DNA from: B16-G9 sp964400655
GTDB taxonomy: Bacteria; Bacteroidota; Bacteroidia; Bacteroidales; F082
Reading direction: 5' to 3'
DNA length: 12,980 nt
Assembly (NCBI GenBank): GCA_964400655.1
Contig: CAYNVN010000083.1
Location: 1 to 12,980 of the forward strand
Of this stretch, positions 5,866 to 12,945 are shown one piece after another. The notes under the pieces were generated by a model, which was not told where the DNA came from, ran no database searches, and was given only the letters and a program-made list of their open reading frames with translations. Numbering within the stretch: position 1 is the stretch's first letter; each line of letters opens with the position of its first letter. The position numbers and the translations under genes were made by a program.

Positions 5866-7806
5866 ATGATTAATATAACCTTACCGGACGGAACCGTTAA
5901 GCAATTTCCCAAAGGCACCACTGCCATGGATATTGCCAAAAGCATCAGCGAAGGGCTGGCACGAAACGTATTGTCGGCCAAAGTAAACGGAGTTGTTATG
6001 GAGGCTGTTCGCCCCATAAACGAAGATGCTGAAGTACAGCTTTTGACCTGGCGCGACGAAGAAGGTAAAGCCACCATGTGGCACTCGTCGGCACACCTGA
6101 TGGCCGAGGCCATCGAAGCGCTCTATCCGGGTGTTAAGTTCGGCATTGGCCCCGACATCGAAAACGGATTTTATTACGACATTGACTTTGGCGATTACTC
6201 CGTTTCGGAAAAAGACTTTCCGAAGATAGAGCAAAAAATGCAGGAGCTTGCCAGACAAAAACAAGCATTCGTAAGAAAAGAGGTTTCAAAAGCCGAAGCA
6301 TTACAATACTTTACCGAAAAAGGTGACGAATATAAACTGGAACTGATAAACGAACTGGAAGACGGTGAAATAACCTTCTACGAAACCGGCAGCTTTACCG
6401 ACTTGTGTCGCGGGCCTCATTTGCCCGACACCGCTCCCATAAAAGCCATTAAACTGCTGAAAATAGCCGGTGCTTACTGGCGGGGCGACGAAACCAGAAA
6501 ACAGCTTACCCGTATCTACGGCATCACGTTTCCTAAAAAGAAAGAACTTACCGAATACCTTGAGTTACTGGAAGAAGCCAAAAAACGCGACCATCGTGTT
6601 TTGGGGAAACAAATGGAACTGTTTGCCTTCTCCGAAAAAGTAGGACAAGGGCTTCCGCTTTGGCTTCCCAAAGGTGCACAACTGAGAGAACTGCTGGAAC
6701 AATATCTTAAAAAAGTACAGCGTGAAGCCGGTTACGAACCGGTTATCACCCCGCATATCGGCGATGTTAATCTGTATAAAACATCGGGGCATTATCAAAA
6801 ATACGGAGCCGAGTCGTTCAGACCCATCACCACCCCGCAGGAAGGCGAAGAGTTTTTCCTGAAACCGATGAACTGCCCACACCACTGCGAAATTTATAAA
6901 GTTACTCCTCACTCCTATCGAGACCTTCCCGTTCGTTATGCCGAATTCGGAACGGTTTACCGTTACGAACAAAGCGGCGAATTACACGGATTGACAAGGG
7001 TTAGAGGATTTACCCAGGATGATGCACACATTTTCTGTACTCCCGACCAAATAAAAGAAGAATTTAACGGGGTAATCGACATCATTATGAGAATCTTTAA
7101 AGCCTTAAGCTTTGATGATTTCATAACACAGATTTCGTTGCGCGACCCAAACAATCCCGAAAAGTACATTGGAAGCGACGAAAACTGGGAAAAAGCCGAA
7201 AGAGCCATTATTGAAGTGGCCGAAGAACGCGGACTGGATGCCAAAATAGAATATGGCGAAGCCGCTTTTTACGGCCCTAAAATGGACTTTATGGTACGCG
7301 ATGCCATTGGAAGAAAATGGCAGCTGGGAACCATTCAGGTTGATTACAACCTGCCCGAACGCTTTGACCTTACTTACATTGGTGCCGATAACGAAAAGCA
7401 TCGTCCGGTGATGATACACCGTGCGCCCTTTGGTTCAATGGAAAGATTTGTGGCCGTTTTAATAGAACACTGCGCCGGAAACTTCCCGCTTTGGCTTACC
7501 CCCGAACAGGCTATAATATTGCCAATCAGCGAAAAATATCAGGATTACGCCGAAAAAGTTTTAACTTTGCTGAAAAATTCCGAAATTCGCGCCCTCATTG
7601 ACGGACGAAGTGAGAAAACCGGAAGAAAGATCAGAGATGCGGAAATGAAAAAAATTCCGTATATGCTGATTGTAGGAGAAAAAGAAGAGGGAGAAGGCAC
7701 GGTTTCGGTTCGTAAACATGGCGGTGAAGACCTTGGCACATACAGCATTGAGGCATTTGCCGATATGGTAAATAAAGAGTGTGAACAATTGATGAATATT
7801 CAATAA
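5866..7806 (+). CDS. thrS: Threonine-tRNA ligase
   Basis: Class II aminoacyl-tRNA synthetase charging tRNA-Thr in the cytoplasm. Its 646 residues equal the usual full length. Order: TGS domain (about 1-61, ITLPDGTVKQF), editing domain with the HxxxH pair His73/His77 and the partner Cys181-x3-His185, then the catalytic core with zinc ligands Cys337 (MNCPHH), His388 (DDAHIFC) and His518, motif 2 (FGTVYRYEQSGELHGLTRVRGFTQDDAH) and motif 3 (HRAPFGSMERF), and an anticodon-binding C-terminal domain from about residue 545. The editing residues are intact, so serine mischarging should be corrected. The ATG at 5866 aligns the TGS domain with the family start. It opens the conserved thrS-infC-rpmI-rplT operon; infC begins 32 bases after its stop. 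Confidence 0.98.
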   Translation: MINITLPDGTVKQFPKGTTAMDIAKSISEGLARNVLSAKVNGVVMEAVRPINEDAEVQLLTWRDEEGKATMWHSSAHLMAEAIEALYPGVKFGIGPDIENGFYYDIDFGDYSVSEKDFPKIEQKMQELARQKQAFVRKEVSKAEALQYFTEKGDEYKLELINELEDGEITFYETGSFTDLCRGPHLPDTAPIKAIKLLKIAGAYWRGDETRKQLTRIYGITFPKKKELTEYLELLEEAKKRDHRVLGKQMELFAFSEKVGQGLPLWLPKGAQLRELLEQYLKKVQREAGYEPVITPHIGDVNLYKTSGHYQKYGAESFRPITTPQEGEEFFLKPMNCPHHCEIYKVTPHSYRDLPVRYAEFGTVYRYEQSGELHGLTRVRGFTQDDAHIFCTPDQIKEEFNGVIDIIMRIFKALSFDDFITQISLRDPNNPEKYIGSDENWEKAERAIIEVAEERGLDAKIEYGEAAFYGPKMDFMVRDAIGRKWQLGTIQVDYNLPERFDLTYIGADNEKHRPVMIHRAPFGSMERFVAVLIEHCAGNFPLWLTPEQAIILPISEKYQDYAEKVLTLLKNSEIRALIDGRSEKTGRKIRDAEMKKIPYMLIVGEKEEGEGTVSVRKHGGEDLGTYSIEAFADMVNKECEQLMNIQ

Positions 7807-7824
7807 ACAAGTATTAACTAATAT

Positions 7825-7830
7825 AGGAGG
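7825..7830 (+). promoter_or_regulatory. Strong Shine-Dalgarno deciding the infC start
   Basis: AGGAGG lies 8 bases before the ATA at 7839-7841. Strong Shine-Dalgarno sequences are uncommon in Bacteroidota and none is obvious before the other genes here, so it marks this ATA as the start codon and offsets its weakness. Confidence 0.85.
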
Positions 7831-7838
7831 ATTAAACA

Positions 7839-8393
7839 ATAGCACAGTACAGAGGCAGACGGGGTCCGCGCAGACCATACGTTAAAAAAGAAGATCCGCA
7901 CAGAATTAACGAACGGATCACTGCACCGGTTGTACGACTGGTAGGCGATAATGTTGAAAGCGATATATACCAGCTTCGTGACGCTTTGCAAAAAGCAGAT
8001 GAACTGGGACTGGATTTGGTAGAAATTTCACCTACAGCCAATCCGCCGGTCTGCAAAATCATGGATTACAAAAAGTTTCTTTACGAACAAAAAAAGAAAC
8101 AAAAAGAGATCAAAGCCAAATCGGCAAAAATTGTGGTTAAAGAAATTAGGCTGGGGCCCAATACCGACGATCACGATTTTGATTTCAAACTGAAACACGC
8201 CATTAAATTCCTTCAGGAAGGGGCAAAAGTTAAAGTGGACGTGTTTTTTAAAGGCCGCTCAATTATTTACAAAGATAAGGGCGAGCTGATTTTGTTACGC
8301 TTTGCCGAAGCACTTGAAGATTACGGTAAAGTGGAACGACTGCCCAAACTGGAAGGAAAGCGTATGATTATGATCATTGCGCCGAAAAAGTAG
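7839..8393 (+). CDS. infC: Translation initiation factor IF-3, non-canonical ATA start
   Basis: IF-3 binds the 30S subunit, blocks early 50S joining and enforces correct start-codon and initiator-tRNA choice. From ATA at 7839 the protein has 184 residues, a normal family length, reading (M)AQYRGRRGPRRPYVKKEDPH, then RINERI, VVRLVGDN and LGLDLVEISPTANPPVCKIMDYKKFLYEQ of the N-terminal domain and linker, and the C-terminal domain with VKEIRLGPNTDDHDFDFKLKHAIKFL and a KRMIMIIAPKK end. An in-frame TAA at 7833-7835 rules out any earlier start. The first canonical candidate, TTG at 7986, would delete about 49 residues including the conserved RINERI region. E. coli infC uses AUU and is repressed by its own product, which discriminates against such codons; the same autoregulation is inferred here. 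Confidence 0.95.
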   Translation: MAQYRGRRGPRRPYVKKEDPHRINERITAPVVRLVGDNVESDIYQLRDALQKADELGLDLVEISPTANPPVCKIMDYKKFLYEQKKKQKEIKAKSAKIVVKEIRLGPNTDDHDFDFKLKHAIKFLQEGAKVKVDVFFKGRSIIYKDKGELILLRFAEALEDYGKVERLPKLEGKRMIMIIAPKK

Positions 8394-8440
8394 AAGTTTT
8401 TTTTAAACTATTTATAAATCAATTTAAATTCATTTAAGCG

Positions 8441-8632
8441 ATGCCAAAAATGAAAACGAAAGCCAGTGCTAAAAAAAGGTTTGTGAAAACCGGCTCTGGC
8501 AAAATTAAGAGGAAGCATGCTTACAAAAGTCACATTTTGACAAAGAAGTCAACCAAGCGTAAACGCAACCTGACTTACTTTACCATTATTGACAAAGCGG
8601 ACGAAAAAACCATCCGCAGCATGATTCGTTAA
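8441..8632 (+). CDS. rpmI: 50S ribosomal protein L35
   Basis: Small, very basic 63-residue ribosomal protein of the 50S subunit. The start MPKMKTKASAKKRFVKTGSGKIKRKHAYKSH is the L35 signature, and the length is within one or two residues of the family norm. It follows infC after a 47-base AT-rich spacer with no terminator-like hairpin, so it should be co-transcribed. There is no Shine-Dalgarno, only an A/T-rich leader. It ends SMIR. Confidence 0.97.
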   Translation: MPKMKTKASAKKRFVKTGSGKIKRKHAYKSHILTKKSTKRKRNLTYFTIIDKADEKTIRSMIR

Positions 8633-8644
8633 TTAACCAATGTT

Positions 8645-8652
8645 TAACTTTG
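8645..8652 (+). promoter_or_regulatory. Possible internal -7 box before rplT
   Basis: TAACTTTG matches TAnnTTTG exactly, but no TTG lies at the -33 distance and it abuts the stem-loop that starts at 8652. It may be a secondary promoter for rplT or chance. Confidence 0.3.
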
Positions 8653-8698
8653 TTACAGCCGGATAAAGTTTCCTGATGAGTTTCGGGAACGCTGTAAC
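8652..8698 (+). promoter_or_regulatory. Structured rpmI-rplT spacer, candidate L20 autoregulatory element
   Basis: GTTACAGC (8652-8659) pairs perfectly with GCTGTAAC (8691-8698). Inside it GTTTCC (8668-8673) pairs with GGGAAC (8685-8690) using one G-U. The two helices are contiguous on the 3' side and separated by an 8-base bulge (8660-8667) on the 5' side, with an 11-base loop. There is no T tract, so it is not an intrinsic terminator. L20 is known in E. coli and Bacillus to repress its own operon by binding leader structures of stacked helices around unpaired bases; the same role is only inferred here. Confidence 0.5.
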
Positions 8699-8715
8699 GA
8701 AAAAAATTTAAAAAA

Positions 8716-9060
8716 ATGCCAAGATCAGTAAACGCAGTTGCGTCGAGAGCAAGAAGAAAGAAGCTCATGAAAATGACCAAGGGTCAGTTCGGACGCAGAA
8801 AAAATGTTTGGACGGTAGCGAAAAATTCGCTGGAAAAGGGCTTACAATATGCCTACCGCGACAGACGAGCAAAAAAACGTACCTTTAGATCGTTATGGAT
8901 CCAAAGAATTAATGCAGGTGCCAGACTACATGGTATGTCCTACTCAGAATTTATGGGTAAACTCCATAAAAAGGATATCCAGATGAGCCGTAAGGTTCTT
9001 GCCGACCTCGCCATGAACCATCCCGAAGCTTTTAAAGCCATTGTGGATGCAGTAAAATAG
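8716..9060 (+). CDS. rplT: 50S ribosomal protein L20
   Basis: Early-assembly 50S protein that binds 23S rRNA and in several bacteria also represses its own operon. Its 114 residues are the standard length. The basic N-terminal tail MPRSVNAVASRARRKKLMKMTKGQFGRRKNVW and the motif AYRDRRAKKRTFRSLWIQRINAGAR are diagnostic, followed by GMSYSEFMGKLHKKDIQMSRKVLADLA. It is the last gene of the thrS operon; its stop lies about 20 bases before a strong bidirectional terminator. The 83-base spacer from rpmI contains a stem-loop listed separately. Confidence 0.98.
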   Translation: MPRSVNAVASRARRKKLMKMTKGQFGRRKNVWTVAKNSLEKGLQYAYRDRRAKKRTFRSLWIQRINAGARLHGMSYSEFMGKLHKKDIQMSRKVLADLAMNHPEAFKAIVDAVK

Positions 9061-9081
9061 AGAGAAAATCTCCAAATAAAT

Positions 9082-9115
9082 AAAAAACCCGAATGTTGAA
9101 CATTCGGGTTTTTTT
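9082..9115. terminator. Bidirectional intrinsic terminator between rplT and nadE
   Basis: CCCGAATG (9088-9095) and CATTCGGG (9101-9108) pair around TTGAA, with six A's before and seven T's after. It can end both the rplT transcript (+) and the convergent nadE transcript (-). Confidence 0.93.
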
Positions 9116-9122
9116 ATACGCC

Positions 9123-10757
9123 CTACAGCAGATACCTCGCCACAATGGGCATACGCCTCCCCATACCGAAAGCCTTCGACGAAACCCTCAAAATCGGCGG
9201 CGTTTGATAACGTTTGTACTCGTTGGTATTTACCATTTTCAATATCCGGTTAACCAGCGCCTCATCATAACCCGCGTCAATAATCTCTTTGGGGCCTTTA
9301 CGCTGCTCAATGTATTGATATAATATCTCGTCAAGAATATCGTATTCGGGTAATGAGTCGGAATCCTTTTGATCAGGGCGCAGCTCGGCCGAAGGGGGCT
9401 TGGTGATGATGTTTTCGGGAATTACCTCTTTTTTTCTGTTGATGAAACGGGCCAGCTCAAAAACCTGCGTTTTGTAAACATCGCCCAATACCGAAAGTCC
9501 GCCGTTCATGTCACCGTACAACGTTCCGTATCCCACGGCAGCTTCGCTTTTATTGCTTGTATTTAAAAGAATATACCCGAACTTATTGGACAGCCCCATC
9601 AAAATAACGCCCCTTGCCCGTGCCTGCAGATTCTCCTCCGCAATATTGAAAGGCAATCCTTTAAAATAGGGTTTCAGGGTTTGTTCCAACGCATTAAAGG
9701 TATTTTCAATTTCAATAATATCGTACGGCGCACCCATATTTTCAGCCAGTTCCACGGCATCTTTTACAGAATGATCCGAAGAAAACCTCGAAGGCAGCAA
9801 AACATTGTAAACATTTTCGTTTCCCAGTGCACGGGCAGCAATTACCGCAGTTACCGCCGAATCAATGCCTCCCGACAATCCCAGAATGGCTTTGCTAAAA
9901 CCCAGCTTTTCGAAATAATTCTTCACACCCATTACCAAAGCATCATGTATCAACTCTATTTCCTGAAAATCATTCTGCTTAACATCTGCATTCTCCTGAA
10001 GCCTGTTCATATCAACCACCCGGAAGTCTTCTTCAAAATATTTAAGCTCGCACTTAACGGAACCTTTGTTATCCATAACCAGCGAACCGCCGTCAAACAA
10101 CAGTTCGGTTTGTGCCCCCACATGATTTACATAAACCAAAGGCAGGTTGTATTGTACCGCATTACGGTAAAGCACCTCTTTGCGTGTTTTGGCCTGTTTA
10201 TAATCAAAAGGAGAAGCGGCAATGTTAATTATCATATCGGGATGATGTTTCATTAGCTCGTCCATGGGGTTTACCGTGTAAAGTGGATTATCCTGAACAT
10301 TCCACAGGTCTTCACAAATGGTCACTGCCAGTTTGCTGCCTTTGTACTCAACAACTTCAAACTCGTTATTGGGTTCAAAATAACGGTACTCGTCAAAAAT
10401 ATCGTAATTGGGCAACAAAGTTTTTTTTATCAGATGCTGTACCCTGCCCTTATAACAAAAAGCGGCGGCATTGTAAAGGGGTTTTCCTTTGGGGCTTTTG
10501 TTAAACACGGGTGTTCCTACAATGGCAGCTATGTTATTACAATTCCGTGCTATGGTTTCAACCGCCCGGTTACACCGTTTTACAAAATCATTAAACTCCA
10601 AAAAATCGCGGGGGGGATAGCCCGATACCGCCAGTTCCGAAAAAACAATCAGATCGGCACCGGCTTTTACTGCACGATCAATCTCGCGAACAATTTTTTC
10701 GACATTGGAGTCGAAATTTCCGATATGATAATTAAGTTGTGATAAGGCTATCTTCAC
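9123..10757 (-). CDS. nadE: Glutamine-dependent NAD+ synthetase
   Basis: Makes NAD from nicotinic acid adenine dinucleotide and ATP, using ammonia cut from glutamine. The 544-residue, two-domain form is seen. The N-terminal nitrilase-like glutaminase (about 1-250) has the catalytic triad Glu41 (FSELAVSGYPP), Lys112 (KKTLLPNY) and Cys148 (TICEDLW). The C-terminal synthetase (about 270-544) has the ATP-pyrophosphatase P-loop SGGIDS at 295-300, then LLPSRFSS, NTSNKSEAAVGYGTLYGDM and KPPSAELRPDQKDSDSLPEYDILD. All key residues are present, so it should work with glutamine rather than free ammonia. It starts 12 bases after the stop of the upstream barrel gene and is probably co-transcribed with it; the 3' end meets the bidirectional terminator. 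Confidence 0.97.
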   Translation of the reverse strand: MKIALSQLNYHIGNFDSNVEKIVREIDRAVKAGADLIVFSELAVSGYPPRDFLEFNDFVKRCNRAVETIARNCNNIAAIVGTPVFNKSPKGKPLYNAAAFCYKGRVQHLIKKTLLPNYDIFDEYRYFEPNNEFEVVEYKGSKLAVTICEDLWNVQDNPLYTVNPMDELMKHHPDMIINIAASPFDYKQAKTRKEVLYRNAVQYNLPLVYVNHVGAQTELLFDGGSLVMDNKGSVKCELKYFEEDFRVVDMNRLQENADVKQNDFQEIELIHDALVMGVKNYFEKLGFSKAILGLSGGIDSAVTAVIAARALGNENVYNVLLPSRFSSDHSVKDAVELAENMGAPYDIIEIENTFNALEQTLKPYFKGLPFNIAEENLQARARGVILMGLSNKFGYILLNTSNKSEAAVGYGTLYGDMNGGLSVLGDVYKTQVFELARFINRKKEVIPENIITKPPSAELRPDQKDSDSLPEYDILDEILYQYIEQRKGPKEIIDAGYDEALVNRILKMVNTNEYKRYQTPPILRVSSKAFGMGRRMPIVARYLL

Positions 10758-10769
10758 GATGATAAAGGT

Positions 10770-11441
10770 TTAAAAAATAATACTCAGATTGAATTCAAAA
10801 AAGTTACTGCGGGCATCATTTTCAATTTCAGGAAACGCCCGGTTGTTTCCTTTTAAAACATCGGTAAAACCGTTGTTAAACTGAACTCCGCTTTGCAGAT
10901 AGGTAGATTTTCCAAAGGGAATCTCTATTCCGGTTCCAAAAATAAACGAACCCCTCAGCGTTGTAAACATGTTACTGTTTCCATCTTTTATAACCACACC
11001 ATTATCAACAATCTCCTCGCGTGCCTTTATTAAAATTCCGGCAGCAGCACCAATTTGCCCGTAAAACCGCAACCCCTTTATCGTATTGGTTTTCATAGTA
11101 AATACAACAGGCAGTTGAACGTAATTGGTTTTAAAAGTAGTGGTAACCGTATCTACCAGATAGGCGGGATCTTCTGCTACGAGATACGGATAAGAAAGTT
11201 TTCCGTTGAGATAAACCATATCGAAACCGGTGGTAACCGAATAGTGTTCCATTAAATAAAAGTCGGCCACAAAACCCCAGGAAAACCCGGGTTTAACTCC
11301 CTCGTTGTTATAATGCTGCGCATCGGTTTTAAACCAACCCATATTACCCGAAGCCTTAACCCCAAACTGAAAAGGTTTATGCTGTGCATTAACAAGTGCG
11401 GCTAACCCCGCCAACAAAAAAAGCATTAAGTATCGTTTCAT
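10770..11441 (-). CDS. PorT-like outer-membrane beta-barrel protein
   Basis: A 223-residue exported protein. I choose the ATG at 11441 (MKRYLMLFLLAGLAALVNAQ), which gives a clean signal peptide with cleavage after VNA. The longer frame from 11465 would place eight residues ahead of it and run up against the -7 box at 11463-11470. The mature part is alternating polar and aromatic strands typical of the small porin-family / PorT-like barrels of Bacteroidota: FQFGVKASGNMGWF, PGFSWGFVADFYLMEHYSVTTGFDMVYLNG, YVQLPVVFTMKT, LRFYGQIGAAAGILI, FIFGTGIEIPFGKSTYLQSGVQFNNGFTDV. It ends FNLSIIF with the terminal Phe that barrel assembly favours. The substrate or role is unknown, and barrels of this type are numerous and variable. 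It precedes nadE by 12 bases. Confidence 0.85.
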   Translation of the reverse strand: MKRYLMLFLLAGLAALVNAQHKPFQFGVKASGNMGWFKTDAQHYNNEGVKPGFSWGFVADFYLMEHYSVTTGFDMVYLNGKLSYPYLVAEDPAYLVDTVTTTFKTNYVQLPVVFTMKTNTIKGLRFYGQIGAAAGILIKAREEIVDNGVVIKDGNSNMFTTLRGSFIFGTGIEIPFGKSTYLQSGVQFNNGFTDVLKGNNRAFPEIENDARSNFFEFNLSIIF

Positions 11442-11462
11442 AAACGGCAATGTTAAACAAGG

Positions 11463-11470
11463 CAAAGGTA
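11463..11470 (-). promoter_or_regulatory. -7 box for the barrel gene and nadE
   Basis: CAAAGGTA on the + strand is TACCTTTG on the minus strand, an exact TAnnTTTG. No clear -33 TTG is seen. The predicted start leaves a leader of about 15 bases before 11441, which supports the shorter start of the barrel gene. Confidence 0.55.
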
Positions 11471-11547
11471 TGACTTTACGCGGTAAAACGGGAGTAAAAT
11501 TTCAAGCTCAAATTTCTGCAAAAAGTTTTAAAAACTAAAAATATTTG

Positions 11548-11555
11548 TATATTTG
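11548..11555 (+). promoter_or_regulatory. -7 box of the tRNA-His gene
   Basis: TATATTTG matches TAnnTTTG. The predicted start, near 11561, is about ten bases ahead of the tRNA. The -33 region is A/T-rich without a clear TTG. Confidence 0.6.
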
Positions 11556-11570
11556 CACCTCCAAAAAAAC

Positions 11571-11645
11571 GGTGGTTGTAGCTCAGTTGGTTAGAGCACT
11601 GGATTGTGGTTCCAGGGGTCGTGGGTTCAAATCCCATCTACCACC
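11571..11645 (+). tRNA. tRNA-His (anticodon GTG)
   Basis: The cloverleaf is complete: D stem GCTC/GAGC, anticodon stem CTGGA/TCCAG around loop TTGTGGT (anticodon GTG), five-base variable loop, T stem GTGGG/CCCAT with loop TTCAAAT. The extra G-1 at 11571 faces C73 at 11645, the identity pair of histidine tRNAs. The acceptor stem GTGGTTG/CTACCAC has one U-U mismatch at 6-67. CCA is not encoded and must be added by the tRNA nucleotidyltransferase. It stands alone with its own promoter and terminator. Confidence 0.97.
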
Positions 11646-11660
11646 CTTCAACATTATAAA

Positions 11661-11696
11661 AACCGTTCAAAATTAACCTTTTGAACGGTTTTTTTG
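11661..11696 (+). terminator. Intrinsic terminator of tRNA-His
   Basis: AACCGTTCAAAA (11661-11672) pairs perfectly with TTTTGAACGGTT (11679-11690) around TTAACC, followed by a T tract. A's before the stem make it potentially bidirectional. Confidence 0.93.
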
Positions 11697-11725
11697 TTTT
11701 TTAGCTATCTTTACATTAAAAACAA

Positions 11726-12523
11726 ATGCTCTGTTTTCCCAATGCAAAAATCAACCTGGGCCTGCAGGTGGCCGTGAAAAGAGAGGACGGGTTTCATAAT
11801 CTGCGTTCCGTTTTTTACCCCATACCGCTTTACGATGTGGTTGAGTTTAAAAAATCAGCACAATACAACCTGACCGTATGGGGCCAAAACAAAACAGATT
11901 TATCGCAAAACAACCTTATCACCAAAGCATGGGAAATGGTACGGCATACGTTTAATATCCCGCCACAGGAGATACATTTGCTGAAAAACATTCCGGAAGC
12001 CTCAGGACTTGGCGGAGGTTCGGCCGATGCACTGTTTTTCTTAAAAGAGATTTTAAAACACCATAACCTTAAAATTACAGAAAAAAAATTGTTACAAATG
12101 GCTGCCCGTTTATGTAGCGACTGCAGCTTTTTTGTCCACAACAAACCTGCTTACGTTATTGGACGCGGCCATGTTGTTGAACCGGTACAGTTTAGCCTGA
12201 AAGGATATTATTGCCTGCTGGTATTGCCCCAAAAGCAAATTTCAACAAGAGAGGCATTTCAAAAGATTGTACCCAAAGCCCCGCAATACAACCTTAAAAA
12301 ACTGGTATTGGAAAAAGATTTCGAAAGGTGGCGAGCAGAACTTTTCAACGACTTTGAATCCGTTTTACCGCACAATCTGCTTACCATAAAAGAACAACTT
12401 TACAAAGCCGGAGCACTTTACGCATCGCTTACGGGAAGCGGCTCGGCATTTTACGGCATTTTTGACAAAAAGCCCCCAAACCTAAATCTTTTTAACGAAA
12501 AAGTAATTGTATTGGAGCTGTAA
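11726..12523 (+). CDS. ispE: 4-diphosphocytidyl-2-C-methyl-D-erythritol kinase
   Basis: GHMP-family kinase phosphorylating the 2-hydroxyl of CDP-methylerythritol, the fourth step of the MEP (non-mevalonate) isoprenoid pathway. At 265 residues it is slightly short of the E. coli length but complete. It opens FPNAKINLGLQV with Lys8 in the substrate-binding motif and has the glycine-rich ATP loop PEASGLGGGSADA (90-102), the catalytic region LCSDCSFFV with Asp132, and the third GHMP motif ASLTGSGSAFYGIF near the C-terminus. The ATG at 11726 lies only 30 bases after the tRNA terminator T tract; a weak TATCTTTA at 11706-11713 could be its -7 box, giving a very short leader. No other MEP gene is in the window. 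It is followed by repeat DNA. Confidence 0.96.
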   Translation: MLCFPNAKINLGLQVAVKREDGFHNLRSVFYPIPLYDVVEFKKSAQYNLTVWGQNKTDLSQNNLITKAWEMVRHTFNIPPQEIHLLKNIPEASGLGGGSADALFFLKEILKHHNLKITEKKLLQMAARLCSDCSFFVHNKPAYVIGRGHVVEPVQFSLKGYYCLLVLPQKQISTREAFQKIVPKAPQYNLKKLVLEKDFERWRAELFNDFESVLPHNLLTIKEQLYKAGALYASLTGSGSAFYGIFDKKPPNLNLFNEKVIVLEL

Positions 12524-12622
12524 TTGCCGGACAAAACAAATCAAACGGCAGGCAGGATGACCGAAGGGCGTAGTATTGTCACTCTTCGACTCCGCTCAGA
12601 GTTACAGCGGTGCAGGCCAATG

Positions 12623-12666
12623 CCCGGGAGATCCCTCAGTCGTACCTCCTTCGGGATGACGATGGG
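12623..12666. repeat. 44-base exact direct repeat, first copy (solo arm)
   Basis: Identical over 44 bases to 12861-12904. It contains the right arm of the repeat element (12635-12660) without a matching left arm beside it. Confidence 0.95.
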
Positions 12667-12679
12667 CTGACGGGAGGGG

Positions 12680-12696
12680 CAGCAACAAGCAACAAG
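12680..12696. repeat. CAGCAACAAGCAACAAG motif, copy 2
   Basis: Exact 17-base match to 5753-5769. Its place just after a repeat arm resembles its place at the ends of copies A and B. Confidence 0.8.
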
Positions 12697-12730
12697 TAAC
12701 ACACTATTCCTACGACCAATATTTCTTCGT

Positions 12731-12945
12731 CATTCCGCCACCACCCCGTCATTTCGAGGGAGGCACGACCGAGACCCGCCCGAACGTACCGTTCGGTACG
12801 GGCGGGAATCCCCTGCTTTAAACGACCGAACTCCCTTTTGCCTAAGAGGCAGGCTGCTACCCCGGGAGATCCCTCAGTCGTACCTCCTTCGGGATGACGA
12901 TGGGGCTTGCGGTTGGGGACAAGCAACAAGCATCCGGCAACAAGA
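12731..12945. repeat. Dispersed palindromic repeat element, copy B
   Basis: The left arm 12748-12773 and right arm 12873-12898 are inverted repeats agreeing at 21 of 26 positions, all five differences being transitions; three become G-U pairs if the + strand is transcribed. Inside are a hairpin with CCCGCC/GGCGGG and CGTACC/GGTACG stems (12775-12806) and a small hairpin TGCCT-AAG-AGGCA (12839-12851). The tail is the CAACAAG motif (12919-12944). The arms resemble the GTCATTCCGA...GAGGAATC-type intergenic repeats I recall in many environmental bacteria, including Bacteroidota. Confidence 0.8.
12861..12904. repeat. 44-base exact direct repeat, second copy
   Basis: Identical to 12623-12666; here it forms the right-hand arm of copy B. 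Confidence 0.95.

Noticed and set aside
7986..8393. Short form of IF-3 beginning at TTG
   Set aside because: Homology to the IF-3 N-terminal domain extends 49 codons further upstream to the ATA at 7839, which has the Shine-Dalgarno.
9681..10256. 191-residue + strand open frame opposite nadE
   Set aside because: Antisense to intact, fully motif-supported nadE; its composition is that of a shadow frame.
11442..11465. Longer start of the barrel protein
   Set aside because: Adds eight residues before an ideal signal peptide and overlaps the -7 box at 11463-11470.
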